Positions 36,544 to 44,676 of a DNA stretch of 64,000 bases are shown piece after piece (positions within the stretch are counted from its first letter, which is position 1; every line of letters starts with the position of its first letter). The stretch spans positions 124,001-188,000 of the forward strand of contig NZ_NESA01000006.1 in assembly GCF_002778315.1 (NCBI RefSeq), written 5' to 3'. Position numbers and translations under genes: made by a program. Source of the DNA: Limnohabitans sp. JirII-31 (GTDB taxonomy: Bacteria; Pseudomonadota; Gammaproteobacteria; Burkholderiales; Burkholderiaceae_C). Below the pieces are notes generated by a model that saw nothing but the letters and a program-made list of their open reading frames with translations, was not told where the DNA came from and ran no database searches.

Positions 36544-37023
36544 TCAGGCTTTGGCGTTGGGGGTCATGGTGTCGCTGGCGCGTTTGACCGCGCGCATGAT
36601 CGCAATTTGGGTGCCGCAGCGGCATTGCACATTCGCGAACGCTTGTTTGATTTGGGCTTGGGTGGGCTTGGGCGTTTTCTCCAGCAAGGCCACGCTGTTC
36701 ATGATCCAGCCGTTCGAGCAGTAGCCGCACTGCGCCGCCTGTTCGTGCACAAAGGCTTCTTGCACTGGGTGCAGCTGACCGTTTTTGGCCAAGCCATCGA
36801 GCGTGCGAATGGGCTTGCCCACCACCGCGCTGGTTGGGGTGACACACGAGCGCACTGGCTTGCCATCGACCAACACGGTGCAGGTGCCGCACTGGGCCAA
36901 GCCACAACCAAACTTAGGCCCCTTGAGCTTGAGCTTGTCGGTCAAGGCGTACAGCAGAGGTTCATCGACCTCGGCTTGCACGGTCTGCGGGGTTCCGTCC
37001 ACATTGAGTGAATAGTTGGGCAT
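36544..37023 (-). CDS. Molybdenum hydroxylase 2Fe-2S subunit (IorA-like)
   Basis: Small electron-transfer subunit (159 aa) with two [2Fe-2S] clusters. The plant-type motif is KFGCGLAQCGTCTVLVDG (about residues 37-54) with a further Cys in RSCVTP. The second cluster motif is CGYCSNGWIM (about 98-107) and NVQCRCGTQIAIMRAV (about 131-146). AGGAG lies before the ATG at 37023. It is the first gene of the seven-gene operon. It lacks a Tat signal and is presumably co-exported with the large subunit. Confidence 0.93.
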   Translation of the reverse strand: MPNYSLNVDGTPQTVQAEVDEPLLYALTDKLKLKGPKFGCGLAQCGTCTVLVDGKPVRSCVTPTSAVVGKPIRTLDGLAKNGQLHPVQEAFVHEQAAQCGYCSNGWIMNSVALLEKTPKPTQAQIKQAFANVQCRCGTQIAIMRAVKRASDTMTPNAKA

Positions 37024-37152
37024 GGCGTCTCCTGAAGAGGGAAGGTTTCTACAAAAACTGTGAGCATGCTAAAGAAGATCACCCGTGCAGATGTCAGCGT
37101 TTTCCCTTTGGCTGTGTACCTTGGTGACAGGGTATTTGCATCGCCCCATTCT

Positions 37153-37181
37153 TTGACAAAGACGACCAATAGCCGTACATT
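37153..37181 (+). promoter_or_regulatory. Sigma-70 promoter of tacAT
   Basis: TTGACA (37153-37158), exactly 17 nt, then TACATT (37176-37181). A GGAG ribosome site (37197-37200) and the ATG at 37207 follow. It is the best promoter match seen in the window. Confidence 0.7.
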
Positions 37182-37206
37182 AACGCCACTTCATTCGGAG
37201 AAACAG

Positions 37207-37491
37207 ATGACTGCCACAGCCTTAAAAAGTGCACGCATGGAACTCAAAACCACCGCGGATGCCAAAGAACTTCTCAACAAAGCCGCGCTGTTAGACGGCA
37301 TGGACTTGTCTTCGTTTGTCATGAGTTCTGCCATCGAAAAGGCGCGCAAAGTGTTGCTGGCACATGCAGCCATCACCTTGTCCAAAGAAGGCCAACTCAA
37401 CTTGGCCCGTTTGGTCATGCAGTCCCCCAAGCCCACCAAAGCCATGAAAGACTTGATGGCCCTGCCCCCTCTGCCGCAGCAGAAAAAATGA
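37207..37491 (+). CDS. tacA: TacA-like DUF1778 antitoxin
   Basis: 94-aa antitoxin of a GNAT toxin pair, ribbon-helix-helix N-terminus (MELKTTADAKELLNKAALLD, then LSSFVMSSAIEKARKVL) and a flexible C-terminus ending in PLPQQKK that should bind the toxin. The ATG at 37207 has GGAG 6 nt upstream and a strong promoter before it; the longer in-frame version is not needed. It overlaps the toxin by 4 nt. Such antitoxins usually repress their own promoter. Confidence 0.87.
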   Translation: MTATALKSARMELKTTADAKELLNKAALLDGMDLSSFVMSSAIEKARKVLLAHAAITLSKEGQLNLARLVMQSPKPTKAMKDLMALPPLPQQKK

Positions 37492-37994
37492 ACATCGTTT
37501 CATCGCTGTTTGACCCAACGGTCAAATACCCAGGACTGAAAGATTTCGACTGCGGCTTGGATGCCATCAACCGTTTTGCCAGACACAACTTGTCCAAGCA
37601 AGTACGCCAAGGCGTATGCGTCGCCTACGCCTTGCTGGACAGCGACGACGCTCAGCGTTTGGTGGGTTTTGTCACGCTGGCCAACCACAGCATCGAACTC
37701 TCTCGCTTGAGTGTGCTTGAGCTAGGGTCTATGCCCCGAACCATCCCTTGCACGCGGGTGGTGATGCTCGGTGTGGCCAAGTCTTACCAGCAGCACCGTC
37801 TGGGTCAGCAGTTGATCAAGATCGCCTTGCAAGCGGCTCAAGCGAGCGCCGTCAACGTGGGCAGTTTTGGCGTCTACCTGGATGCCGACGCCAACGCTGT
37901 GGGCTTTTATCAAAAGCTCGGTTTTGTGTTGCTGCAAGGCAATCAGTCCCCAGATCCGTCGCCCATGTTTTTGTCCATGTCGAGCATTGCCTGA
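37488..37994 (+). CDS. tacT: TacT-like GNAT acetyltransferase toxin
   Basis: 168-aa GNAT toxin that in homologues acetylates the amino group of charged tRNAs and stops translation. Seen: the fold start (GLKDFDCGLDAINRFARHNLSKQVRQGVC), the acetyl-CoA loop (YQQHRLGQQLIKIALQ) and the C-terminal AVGFYQKLGFVLL with the conserved Tyr. Its start overlaps tacA by 4 nt. It forms a complete two-gene pair in a region of catabolic operons. Confidence 0.88.
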   Translation: MNIVSSLFDPTVKYPGLKDFDCGLDAINRFARHNLSKQVRQGVCVAYALLDSDDAQRLVGFVTLANHSIELSRLSVLELGSMPRTIPCTRVVMLGVAKSYQQHRLGQQLIKIALQAAQASAVNVGSFGVYLDADANAVGFYQKLGFVLLQGNQSPDPSPMFLSMSSIA

Positions 37995-38066
37995 AAGCAT
38001 TGAGGTCGTCCAGTCACCAACGTGTCAGCCTCCAGCCGCGTCGCCAGACATGATGCGCGGCAAAAT

Positions 38067-38072
38067 AAGGAG
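38067..38072 (+). promoter_or_regulatory. Ribosome binding site deciding the amidohydrolase start
   Basis: AAGGAG 7 nt before the ATG at 38080. It supports this start over in-frame codons that overlap the tacT gene. Confidence 0.65.
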
Positions 38073-38079
38073 ACACGCC

Positions 38080-40053
38080 ATGCTTTGCCTGCAACCCGAC
38101 TGCACCGACCTCAGCTGCCAAACCCCGTCAGAGAACGCCCAAAGTTATTTCGGGCGACGCCAGTTTTTGCGTGACTTGATTGGCGGCGGCGTGGCGGTCG
38201 GCAGCCTGTCGTCCATCAGCGGTTGCGCCAGCATGCTGGCGCCCAGCGTGAGTGCGGAGACCATCGTCATCAACGGTCGCATGGCCACCCTCAACCCCAA
38301 GCAACCGACCGCCTCGGCCTTGGCGGTGGCTGACGGCAAGATCTTGGCCATTGGCACCGAGGACGAGGTGATGCGCCACAAGGGCCCCAACACCCGCGTC
38401 ATCGACGCCCAAAAACGCACCATCGTGCCGGGTCTGAACGACGCCCACACCCACTTCATCCGCGGCGGCTTGACCTACTCGATGGAAGTGCGCTGGGACG
38501 GTTTGTCCTCGCTCAGCCATGGCCTGGAAATTTTGCGCATCCAAGCGCAACGCACACCCTCACCGCATTGGGTGCAGGTGATTGGCGGTTGGACCTGGGC
38601 GCAGTTTGCCGAAAAGCGCTTCCCCACATTGGACGAAATCAACGCCGCCACGGGCGATACCCCCGCCATGATCATGCACTTGTACGACCGTGCGTGGATC
38701 AACCGCGCAGGCTTGCGCGTGCTGGGCTGGAACAAAGACACACCCAACCCCTTTGGCGGCCAGATCGAGCGCGACGGCGCGGGCAACCCCACCGGTTTGT
38801 TGGTCGCCACCATTGGCCTGCCTGCGCTGGTCAACACCTGGTTGAAGATTCCACGCCTGTCGCCCGATGACCAAATTTTGTCCACCCAGCATTTCATGCG
38901 CGAGAACAACCGCCTGGGACTGACCAGCGTGATCGACGCCGGCGGTGGTGGCCAAAATTACCCCGACAACTACGCCGCCATCGCCCAGTTGGCGCGCGAC
39001 AAAAAAATGACCATGCGCATTGGCTACGAGTTGTTTGCGCAAGCCGGTGGCAAAGAGATCGACAACTACCAAGCCTGGAGCAAGATGGTTCAAGTGGGCG
39101 AAGGCGACGACTACTTCCGCATGCTCGGCGCGGGTGAATACATCGTCTGGGCCGCCGGTGACGTGACCAACTTTGACAAGGCACCGCCCACCATCCCTGC
39201 CGTGATGGAGAGCCAGCTCACCGCCGTGGGCAAGTTTTTAGCCGGGCAACGCTGGCCGTTTCGCATGCACGCGAGCTTTGACGCCACGGCGCAGCGCATC
39301 TTGGGTGTGCTGGAGCAAGTGCACCGCGAAGTGCCGCTCACCGGCCTGCGCTGGGGCTTGGACCACTGCGAAACGCTGTCGCCCCAAACGCTGGAGCGTG
39401 TGGCGGCACTGGGCGGCAGCATCAACATCCAAAACCGCATGTCCTTGGACGGCGAAGCCTTCCTCAAACGCTATGGCCCCCAGGTCTCAGCCAACGCGCC
39501 ACCGATCCAGCGCATTCGCGAAATGGGCATCCCACTGGCCGCAGGCACCGACGGCAACCGTGCCACCAGCTACAACCCGTGGGTGGGCGTGCACTGGCTG
39601 ATCACGGGCAAAACACTCGGCGGCGCCAAGCTGCAAGGTGACCACAACCTGCTGGATCGCACCGAAGCCTTGCGCCTGTACACCACGGGCGGCGCCTGGA
39701 TGTCCAACGAAGAAACCAAAAAAGGCACGCTCGAAGTGGGCAAGTTTGCCGACCTGGTGTTCTTGTCGGGCGACTACTTCAACATGCCGGTGGACGAGAT
39801 CAAGAACCTCGAATCAGTGCTCACCATGGTGGGTGGCAACGTGGTGTACGGAGCCGGCACTTATGAGAGCTTGGCCCAAGCCGCGCCGCCCATTCGCCAA
39901 GACTGGCTGCCGATGAAAGACTATGGCCGCTACTACAAACGTGCTGGCATGGAGGCTCCCACACCCAACCGCAGCGCACAAGGTGCGCACCAGCACCCCT
40001 TGATCATTGGGGATGCCGGCTCATGGCGGATGGAATGCCCTTGCGCGTTTTGA
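38080..40053 (+). CDS. YtcJ-like amidohydrolase, Tat-exported
   Basis: 657-aa amidohydrolase-3 family enzyme. A twin-arginine signal (GRRQFLRDL, about residues 26-34) and a hydrophobic stretch with a lipobox-like SISGC suggest export. The barrel begins at ETIVINGRMATLNPK; DAHTHFIRGG has the metal-binding His pair and HCETLSPQTL, AAGTDGNRATSYNPW follow. Members hydrolyse amides or carbamates of diverse substrates, so substrate is open. It stands alone between tacT and a convergent tctC. Confidence 0.83.
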   Translation: MLCLQPDCTDLSCQTPSENAQSYFGRRQFLRDLIGGGVAVGSLSSISGCASMLAPSVSAETIVINGRMATLNPKQPTASALAVADGKILAIGTEDEVMRHKGPNTRVIDAQKRTIVPGLNDAHTHFIRGGLTYSMEVRWDGLSSLSHGLEILRIQAQRTPSPHWVQVIGGWTWAQFAEKRFPTLDEINAATGDTPAMIMHLYDRAWINRAGLRVLGWNKDTPNPFGGQIERDGAGNPTGLLVATIGLPALVNTWLKIPRLSPDDQILSTQHFMRENNRLGLTSVIDAGGGGQNYPDNYAAIAQLARDKKMTMRIGYELFAQAGGKEIDNYQAWSKMVQVGEGDDYFRMLGAGEYIVWAAGDVTNFDKAPPTIPAVMESQLTAVGKFLAGQRWPFRMHASFDATAQRILGVLEQVHREVPLTGLRWGLDHCETLSPQTLERVAALGGSINIQNRMSLDGEAFLKRYGPQVSANAPPIQRIREMGIPLAAGTDGNRATSYNPWVGVHWLITGKTLGGAKLQGDHNLLDRTEALRLYTTGGAWMSNEETKKGTLEVGKFADLVFLSGDYFNMPVDEIKNLESVLTMVGGNVVYGAGTYESLAQAAPPIRQDWLPMKDYGRYYKRAGMEAPTPNRSAQGAHQHPLIIGDAGSWRMECPCAF

Positions 40054-40058
40054 ACGCG
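40044..40058 (+). terminator. Possible terminator after the amidohydrolase
   Basis: CGCGTT TTG AACGCG hairpin (40044-40058) overlaps the stop codon and is followed by acgggtttt. The stem is short. Confidence 0.35.
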
Positions 40059-40065
40059 ACGGGTT

Positions 40066-41067
40066 TTACTCCAGCTCAATGCGGCGATCGGCCACCACTT
40101 TTTTGAGGTTGCCAATGTCGCGCTCGACGCGCTGACGAAACTCCGCTGGACTGCTGGCGCGAGGCGTACCGCCAAAGTCAATCAGCTTTTGGCGCACATC
40201 GTCTTGGGCCAACACCGCACGCAGTTCTTTGTTGACTCGCTCCAGGATGGCGGGCGGTGTGCCCACCGGTGCGGCAATGCCCAACCACGACTCGAACACC
40301 ACCTGCGGCAAGGTGTCGGCAACCGTGGGCACACCAGGCACCGGGCTGTTGCCGGCAGGCGATGTCACGGCGATGGCGCGCACGCGCTGGTCTTTGAGCA
40401 AGGAAGCGGTGAGCGTCATGGTGTCGATCATCACATCCACACGTCCTGCCAACAGCTCGGTCAAGGGGCCCGTGCCACCCTTGAACGGCACATGGGTGAT
40501 TTGCACACCGGCTTCACTGAAGGCCCATTCGGCCACCAAGTGCATGGCGGTGCCCACCCCCACGGAGGAGTAGGTGTATTTGTTGGGCTCGGCCTTGGCG
40601 CGTTTGACCAAATCGGCAAACGAGGTGATGGAGGAACCTGGCGCCACGGTCAGCGCCAGCGGATAGGTGGTGATGGTGCTGACCCAGGCGAAGTCTTTCA
40701 CCGGGTCAAACGGCAAACTCTTTTTCATGGCGGCGCCACTGGCGTGGCCACTGGGCAGCAAGATCAAGGTGTAACCATCTGGCGCCGAGCGGACCAGCAT
40801 TTCTGCGGCGATGTTGCCCCCAGCCCCAGGCTTGTTGTCGACCACCACGTTTTGCCCCAAGCGCTCGCCGAGCGGCTTGGCCACCAAACGCGCCACGATG
40901 TCTGAGCCCCCACCGGCCGGAAAACCCAGCAGCATGCGGATGGGCTTGGTGGGGTATGCAGGCTCAGCCGCCAACGCAGGGGCTGAGGCCATGCACGCCA
41001 ACACAACAGCCGACAAGCCACGCCCCCAAGGGCGCGCGAACGCAGTGAAGTCAAACAAAGTGGCCAT
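40066..41067 (-). CDS. Bug/TctC receptor, hydroxyquinol operon
   Basis: Secreted receptor (333 aa from ATG 41067; a longer in-frame version overlaps the nitroreductase gene). Signal peptide GLSAVVLACMASAPALAAE, then PAYPTKPIRMLLGFPAGGGSDIVARL with the FPAGG loop, VVDNKPGAGGNIA and ADGYTLILLPSGH. It is the last gene of the minus-strand operon starting with the ring-cleaving dioxygenase. It probably binds an aromatic acid precursor. Confidence 0.92.
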   Translation of the reverse strand: MATLFDFTAFARPWGRGLSAVVLACMASAPALAAEPAYPTKPIRMLLGFPAGGGSDIVARLVAKPLGERLGQNVVVDNKPGAGGNIAAEMLVRSAPDGYTLILLPSGHASGAAMKKSLPFDPVKDFAWVSTITTYPLALTVAPGSSITSFADLVKRAKAEPNKYTYSSVGVGTAMHLVAEWAFSEAGVQITHVPFKGGTGPLTELLAGRVDVMIDTMTLTASLLKDQRVRAIAVTSPAGNSPVPGVPTVADTLPQVVFESWLGIAAPVGTPPAILERVNKELRAVLAQDDVRQKLIDFGGTPRASSPAEFRQRVERDIGNLKKVVADRRIELE

Positions 41068-41087
41068 GAGGTGGGTCTCGCGCTGTC

Positions 41088-41675
41088 TTACAGAACTTGC
41101 GTGGCTTGCTCGAACGTCAAGCGTGGGTTGCGATTGAACAACTTGCTGGTGTCCATGTAACCCAGGTTGATCAAGTAGTTGGCTTGCCAACGACCGTCGG
41201 GGAAGAACTCGGCATTGACTTTGGCCACATCAAAGCCGCTCATGGCGCCACAGTCCAGGCCCAAGGCACGGGCGGCAATCATGAAGTACGCGCTGCCCAG
41301 GGTTCCGTTGCGCGTGGCAGTGCCAGCGGCCAAACCAGCGTTGCCCGCGAACATTTCTTTGGCATCGGGTTTGTTGGGGAACACCACGGGCATGTGCTCG
41401 AAGAACTGGGTGTCGTTGGCCACGATCACGGTGACAGGTGCCTGGCTGGTTTTGTCCACGTTGCCGGGAGACAAGGCGGGCAACAAACGAGCCTTGGCTT
41501 CGGGGGTGGTCAAGAACACGTAGCGTGTGGGTTGGGTGTTCATCGAGGTGGGGCCCATCTTGGCGATCTCGTACACCTCTTTGAGCAGGCTCAAAGGCAC
41601 GGGCTTGTCGATGAAGCCGTTGGCGGTGCGTGCGTTGGTGAACAGATGGTCGATGGCGTCTTTGGAAATGGTCAT
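41088..41675 (-). CDS. Nitroreductase-family flavoprotein (RutE/HadB-like)
   Basis: 195-aa FMN enzyme, similar to malonic semialdehyde reductase RutE and haloacid-pathway HadB. Seen: DHLFTNARTANGFIDKPV near residue 9-26, MGPTSMNTQPTRYVFL near 40-55, and GLDCGAMSGFDVAKVNAEFF near 136-155. It lies 27 nt after the Dabb gene. In this operon it might reduce a quinone or maleylacetate-like product; there is no maleylacetate reductase of the usual type in the window, so this is a guess. Confidence 0.83.
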   Translation of the reverse strand: MTISKDAIDHLFTNARTANGFIDKPVPLSLLKEVYEIAKMGPTSMNTQPTRYVFLTTPEAKARLLPALSPGNVDKTSQAPVTVIVANDTQFFEHMPVVFPNKPDAKEMFAGNAGLAAGTATRNGTLGSAYFMIAARALGLDCGAMSGFDVAKVNAEFFPDGRWQANYLINLGYMDTSKLFNRNPRLTFEQATQVL

Positions 41676-41702
41676 GAAAGCCTCAGAAAAAGAAAAACAA
41701 AT

Positions 41703-42014
41703 TTATGCAACAGATGTGCTCACAAAATCCACTTGGTGGCGGGCAATACGCACCGCCCCTAGGGTTTGCTTCACGCGTAAATGCGCGGGGTGGGATGCAT
41801 ACGCATCCAATGACTCTTGCGAATCAAACTCAGTGTAGAGCACCACATCGCAAGCATAGTCGACATGGCTGTGGTCAATGCCCACCTCCACATGCAACAG
41901 GCCTGGAATATGCCCCCGCAAGGCCTCAAACTGAGATTGAATCAGCTGGCGGTTGGCTTGCTTTTGCGCAGGCGTGTCGCCCTGCACGTCCCACATCACG
42001 ATGTGTTTGATCAC
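41703..42014 (-). CDS. Dabb-domain (stress-responsive A/B barrel) protein
   Basis: 103-aa dimeric alpha/beta-barrel protein. The family start IKHIVMWDVQ and the segment HVDYACDVVLYTEFDSQESLDAYASHPAHLRV, with its His, are typical. It lies 12 nt after the YciI-like gene. Small ferredoxin-fold proteins often sit in aromatic operons as isomerases or lyases, but the reaction here is unknown. Confidence 0.85.
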   Translation of the reverse strand: MIKHIVMWDVQGDTPAQKQANRQLIQSQFEALRGHIPGLLHVEVGIDHSHVDYACDVVLYTEFDSQESLDAYASHPAHLRVKQTLGAVRIARHQVDFVSTSVA

Positions 42015-42026
42015 AGCGGGTGCCTT

Positions 42027-42335
42027 TCAATGCGCCGCAGGCGGAAAACCCGCTTTTTGCGGCCACAGGTTGACGAAGGCGTGCACTTCGGTGCGCGCAT
42101 ACAAACCAGCTTTGGTAAAGGGCTCTTGGCTCAACCAGGCATGGGCCGCGTCGCGCGAGGCAAAGTCAATCGCCAGCAAGCTGCCCAGCATGGTCTGGCC
42201 GTCGTCATGCGTCAGCGGCCCTGCAAAAGCGATGTGCTCGGCCACTTGCGCCAAGTAGTCTTTGTGCTCAGGACGCATGCGCGCACGCAACTCGGCGTGG
42301 TCGGGCTTGTCGATCAGGATGAAGGTGAAGATCAT
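42027..42335 (-). CDS. YciI-family protein
   Basis: 102 aa, ferredoxin-like fold related to muconolactone isomerase. Seen: FILIDKPDHAELRARMRPEHKDYL near residues 5-24, with the His of the family, and GSLLAIDFASRDAAHAWLSQEPFTKAGLY near 51-79. It lies 26 nt after the hydroxyquinol dioxygenase. It may isomerise the ring-cleavage product; no direct evidence. Confidence 0.85.
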   Translation of the reverse strand: MIFTFILIDKPDHAELRARMRPEHKDYLAQVAEHIAFAGPLTHDDGQTMLGSLLAIDFASRDAAHAWLSQEPFTKAGLYARTEVHAFVNLWPQKAGFPPAAH

Positions 42336-42361
42336 GAAGGCTCCGGCAACACACCCAGCAC

Positions 42362-43195
42362 TCAGGCGGCCACGGGGTTCAACACAAAGTCGTAATCCAC
42401 CAACCAGCTGCCATCGGCTTGTTGTGTCCAGTCAGTCACCAAGGACTGGCGCACACCAAACACGGCGTCCGAGTCGAGGTATTGGTCGTCGTTGCGGAAC
42501 ACGTGCGTGGTCAAGGTCTCGTAGCCCTCGGCCACGATCATGAAATGCAAGTGCGCGGGACGCCAAGGGTGGCGGTTGGTGGCAATCAGCATCTCGCCCA
42601 CCGGGCCGTCGTGCGGAATGGGGTAGGACTCGGCGAGGATGGAGCGAAAGTGAAACTCGCCATTTGGGCCCGACTTCAAAATGCCGCGTGCAGACGCGTG
42701 CGCGTAATCGGGCAGTTGCACGTCGTACAAGCCATTGGCATCGGCTTGCCACACCTCCATCGTGGCACCCGCAATGGCCTTGCCGTCCAAGCCACGCACG
42801 GTGCCACGCACCGAGCAGGGTTGACCGACGGCGCCGTTGCCCACATCGTCGCCGTGTTCGTAGTGCGGCGCATCTTCCACATGAAACGGCCCGACCACTG
42901 TGGCTTCGGTGCAGCCGTCTGGCTTGTCGTTGTTCATGGCCACCGTCAGCATGGACAGGCCCAGCGTGTCAGACAACAAGATGAACTCTTGGCGCTTGTC
43001 GTCGCACTTGTGGCCGACACGGGTCAAGAAGTCGATGCCCTGCTCCCACTCTTTCTCGGTCAGGCGCACCTCACGCGCAAACGCATGCAGGTGTTGCACC
43101 AAGCTGTTGATGATTTCTTTCAGGCGCGGGTCAGGGGTGTTGGCAAAGCGTGCCATCACAGCTTGCGTGATGGTGTCTTGGTTCAAATTACGCAT
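42362..43195 (-). CDS. Hydroxyquinol 1,2-dioxygenase (intradiol)
   Basis: Fe(III) intradiol dioxygenase (277 aa) that opens hydroxyquinol to maleylacetate. The ligands are Tyr157 (GLYDVQ), Tyr191 (ESYPIP), His215 and His217 (PAHLHF). The N-terminal helical linker that mediates dimerisation (residues 1-90) is present. WQADANGLYD and TVAMNNDKPDGCTEATVVGPFH are typical of the hydroxyquinol branch rather than plain catechol enzymes. It is first in the operon, divergent from a LysR gene. The catechol alternative cannot be fully excluded. Confidence 0.87.
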   Translation of the reverse strand: MRNLNQDTITQAVMARFANTPDPRLKEIINSLVQHLHAFAREVRLTEKEWEQGIDFLTRVGHKCDDKRQEFILLSDTLGLSMLTVAMNNDKPDGCTEATVVGPFHVEDAPHYEHGDDVGNGAVGQPCSVRGTVRGLDGKAIAGATMEVWQADANGLYDVQLPDYAHASARGILKSGPNGEFHFRSILAESYPIPHDGPVGEMLIATNRHPWRPAHLHFMIVAEGYETLTTHVFRNDDQYLDSDAVFGVRQSLVTDWTQQADGSWLVDYDFVLNPVAA

Positions 43196-43278
43196 GTCTC
43201 AAATCCTTGGGTGATGACGTGTCGGCGACTTTAAGATTTGCGACAGGCGATTGAAAGACCCAAAATAGAAAATCATTG

Positions 43279-43293
43279 TTCCGGCTAGCGGAA
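43279..43293. promoter_or_regulatory. LysR-type T-N11-A operator
   Basis: TTCCG-GCTAG-CGGAA, a perfect 15-bp inverted repeat containing T-N11-A (43280-43292), 6 nt before the LysR start at 43300. It lies in the 104-nt divergent region with the hydroxyquinol dioxygenase, so it fits auto-regulation and activation of the operon. Confidence 0.6.
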
Positions 43294-43299
43294 AGATAC

Positions 43300-44226
43300 A
43301 TGGATCGCCTCAAAGAATTAGAACTGTTTGTCCGCGTGGTCGAAACCGGCAGCCTGAGCAAAGCGGCCTTGGCCCTGGACCTGTCCAATGCGGCTGCCAG
43401 CCGTCACCTCGCTTCCCTCGAAGCGCGCTTGGCGGTGCGTTTGGTGGAGCGCAACACCCGCCGCCTCTACCCGACGGGTGAAGGTCAGGCTTTTTTCAGC
43501 CGGGCTCGCGCCATCCTCAACGACTTGGCCGATGCCGAATCCGAAGTCAACTCGGCCACGCTCGACCCCAGCGGCACGCTGCGCATCAGCGCCTCGTTGT
43601 CGTTTGCCATGCAACTCATTGCGCCACGCATTGGCGACTACACCCAGCGCTACCCCAAGGTCAAGGTGCACATCGAGGCCTCGAACCGCTACCTGGATTT
43701 GATCGACAACGGCATTGACGTGGCGGTGCGCACGCGTGAGATGGAGCCCGACAGCAACATCACCATCCGCCGCTTGGCCACCACGCGGCGAATTTTGGTG
43801 GCCTCGCCCAAATACCTGGCACGCATGGGCACACCCCAAGACCCGAGCGATTTGTCAGCCCACCAACTGCTGGTGTACCTGCATGCCAACAACCCCAACG
43901 AATTGCGTTTCACCCAAGGTGACGCCTCGGTGGTGGTGCCGGCGCCGGGCTTGCTCGAATCCAACGATGGGCAAATCTTGCGCGCTGCGGCGCTAGAGGG
44001 CACGGGCATCTTGGTGCAGCCCACCTACATCGTGTTCGAAGACATCGTGGCCGGGCGCTTGGTGCCCATCCTGGACGACTGGGACTTGCCACGCCTGCAC
44101 ATCAACCTGGCCTACCCCAGCCGCAAGCACTTGTCAGCCAAGGTGCGCAGCTTCATCGACTTCATGGTGGAAGAGTTTGAGCGCTACGACTACGAGCGTA
44201 AGTGGACGGGACAGCAGGGGTTTTGA
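43300..44226 (+). CDS. LysR-family regulator divergent from hydroxyquinol operon
   Basis: 308-aa LysR-type regulator from ATG 43300. The helix-turn-helix is VVETGSLSKAALALDLSNAAASRHL; the C-terminus contains RLHINLAYPSRKHLSAKVRSFIDFMVEEF, typical of the CrgA/AaeR-like group. A T-N11-A operator lies directly upstream. It is convergent with the SRPBCC gene (5-nt gap). It probably controls the dioxygenase operon on the other side. Confidence 0.9.
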   Translation: MDRLKELELFVRVVETGSLSKAALALDLSNAAASRHLASLEARLAVRLVERNTRRLYPTGEGQAFFSRARAILNDLADAESEVNSATLDPSGTLRISASLSFAMQLIAPRIGDYTQRYPKVKVHIEASNRYLDLIDNGIDVAVRTREMEPDSNITIRRLATTRRILVASPKYLARMGTPQDPSDLSAHQLLVYLHANNPNELRFTQGDASVVVPAPGLLESNDGQILRAAALEGTGILVQPTYIVFEDIVAGRLVPILDDWDLPRLHINLAYPSRKHLSAKVRSFIDFMVEEFERYDYERKWTGQQGF

Positions 44227-44231
44227 GGTGG

Positions 44232-44675
44232 TTAACCCGGAATGTCCGCCTCCACCAGCAGCCCCAAGAGCGTCAGCGACTCTTGCCAACCGAGATAGCA
44301 AGCCTCTAGGGGGATGACCTCTGGGATGCCTTCTTGCACCACGCTGAGTTCTGTGCCGCATGACACAGGCGTTAACTCAACCGTCACGGTGAGGGTGCCT
44401 GGCAGATGGGGGTCGTCGAACTTGTCGGTGTAGCGAATGCGCTGATGCGGCACCAGCTCCAAATATTCGCCGCCAAAGCTGTGGCTGTTGCCCGAACTGA
44501 AATTGGTGAACGACATGCGAAACGTGCCACCCACGATGGGTTCGATGTGATGCATCTTGGCCGTGAACCCATGGGGCGGCAGCCATTTGACCAAGGCGTC
44601 TGCGTCAAGAAACGCACGGTAGACACGCTCAGGTGGCGCGCGAAGAACTCGGTGAAGTCGCAGGGTGTGAGCCAT
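44232..44675 (-). CDS. SRPBCC-family protein (AHSA1-like)
   Basis: 147-aa START-like protein. The family start (LHRVLRAPPERVYRAFLDADALVKWLPPHG), GTFRMSFTNFSSG and YLELVPHQRIRYTDKFDD are clear. It lies 1 nt after a tctC gene and is the last of the SnoaL-tctC-SRPBCC operon. Such folds bind hydrophobic ligands; function here unknown. Confidence 0.85.
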   Translation of the reverse strand: MAHTLRLHRVLRAPPERVYRAFLDADALVKWLPPHGFTAKMHHIEPIVGGTFRMSFTNFSSGNSHSFGGEYLELVPHQRIRYTDKFDDPHLPGTLTVTVELTPVSCGTELSVVQEGIPEVIPLEACYLGWQESLTLLGLLVEADIPG

Positions 44676-44676
44676 A

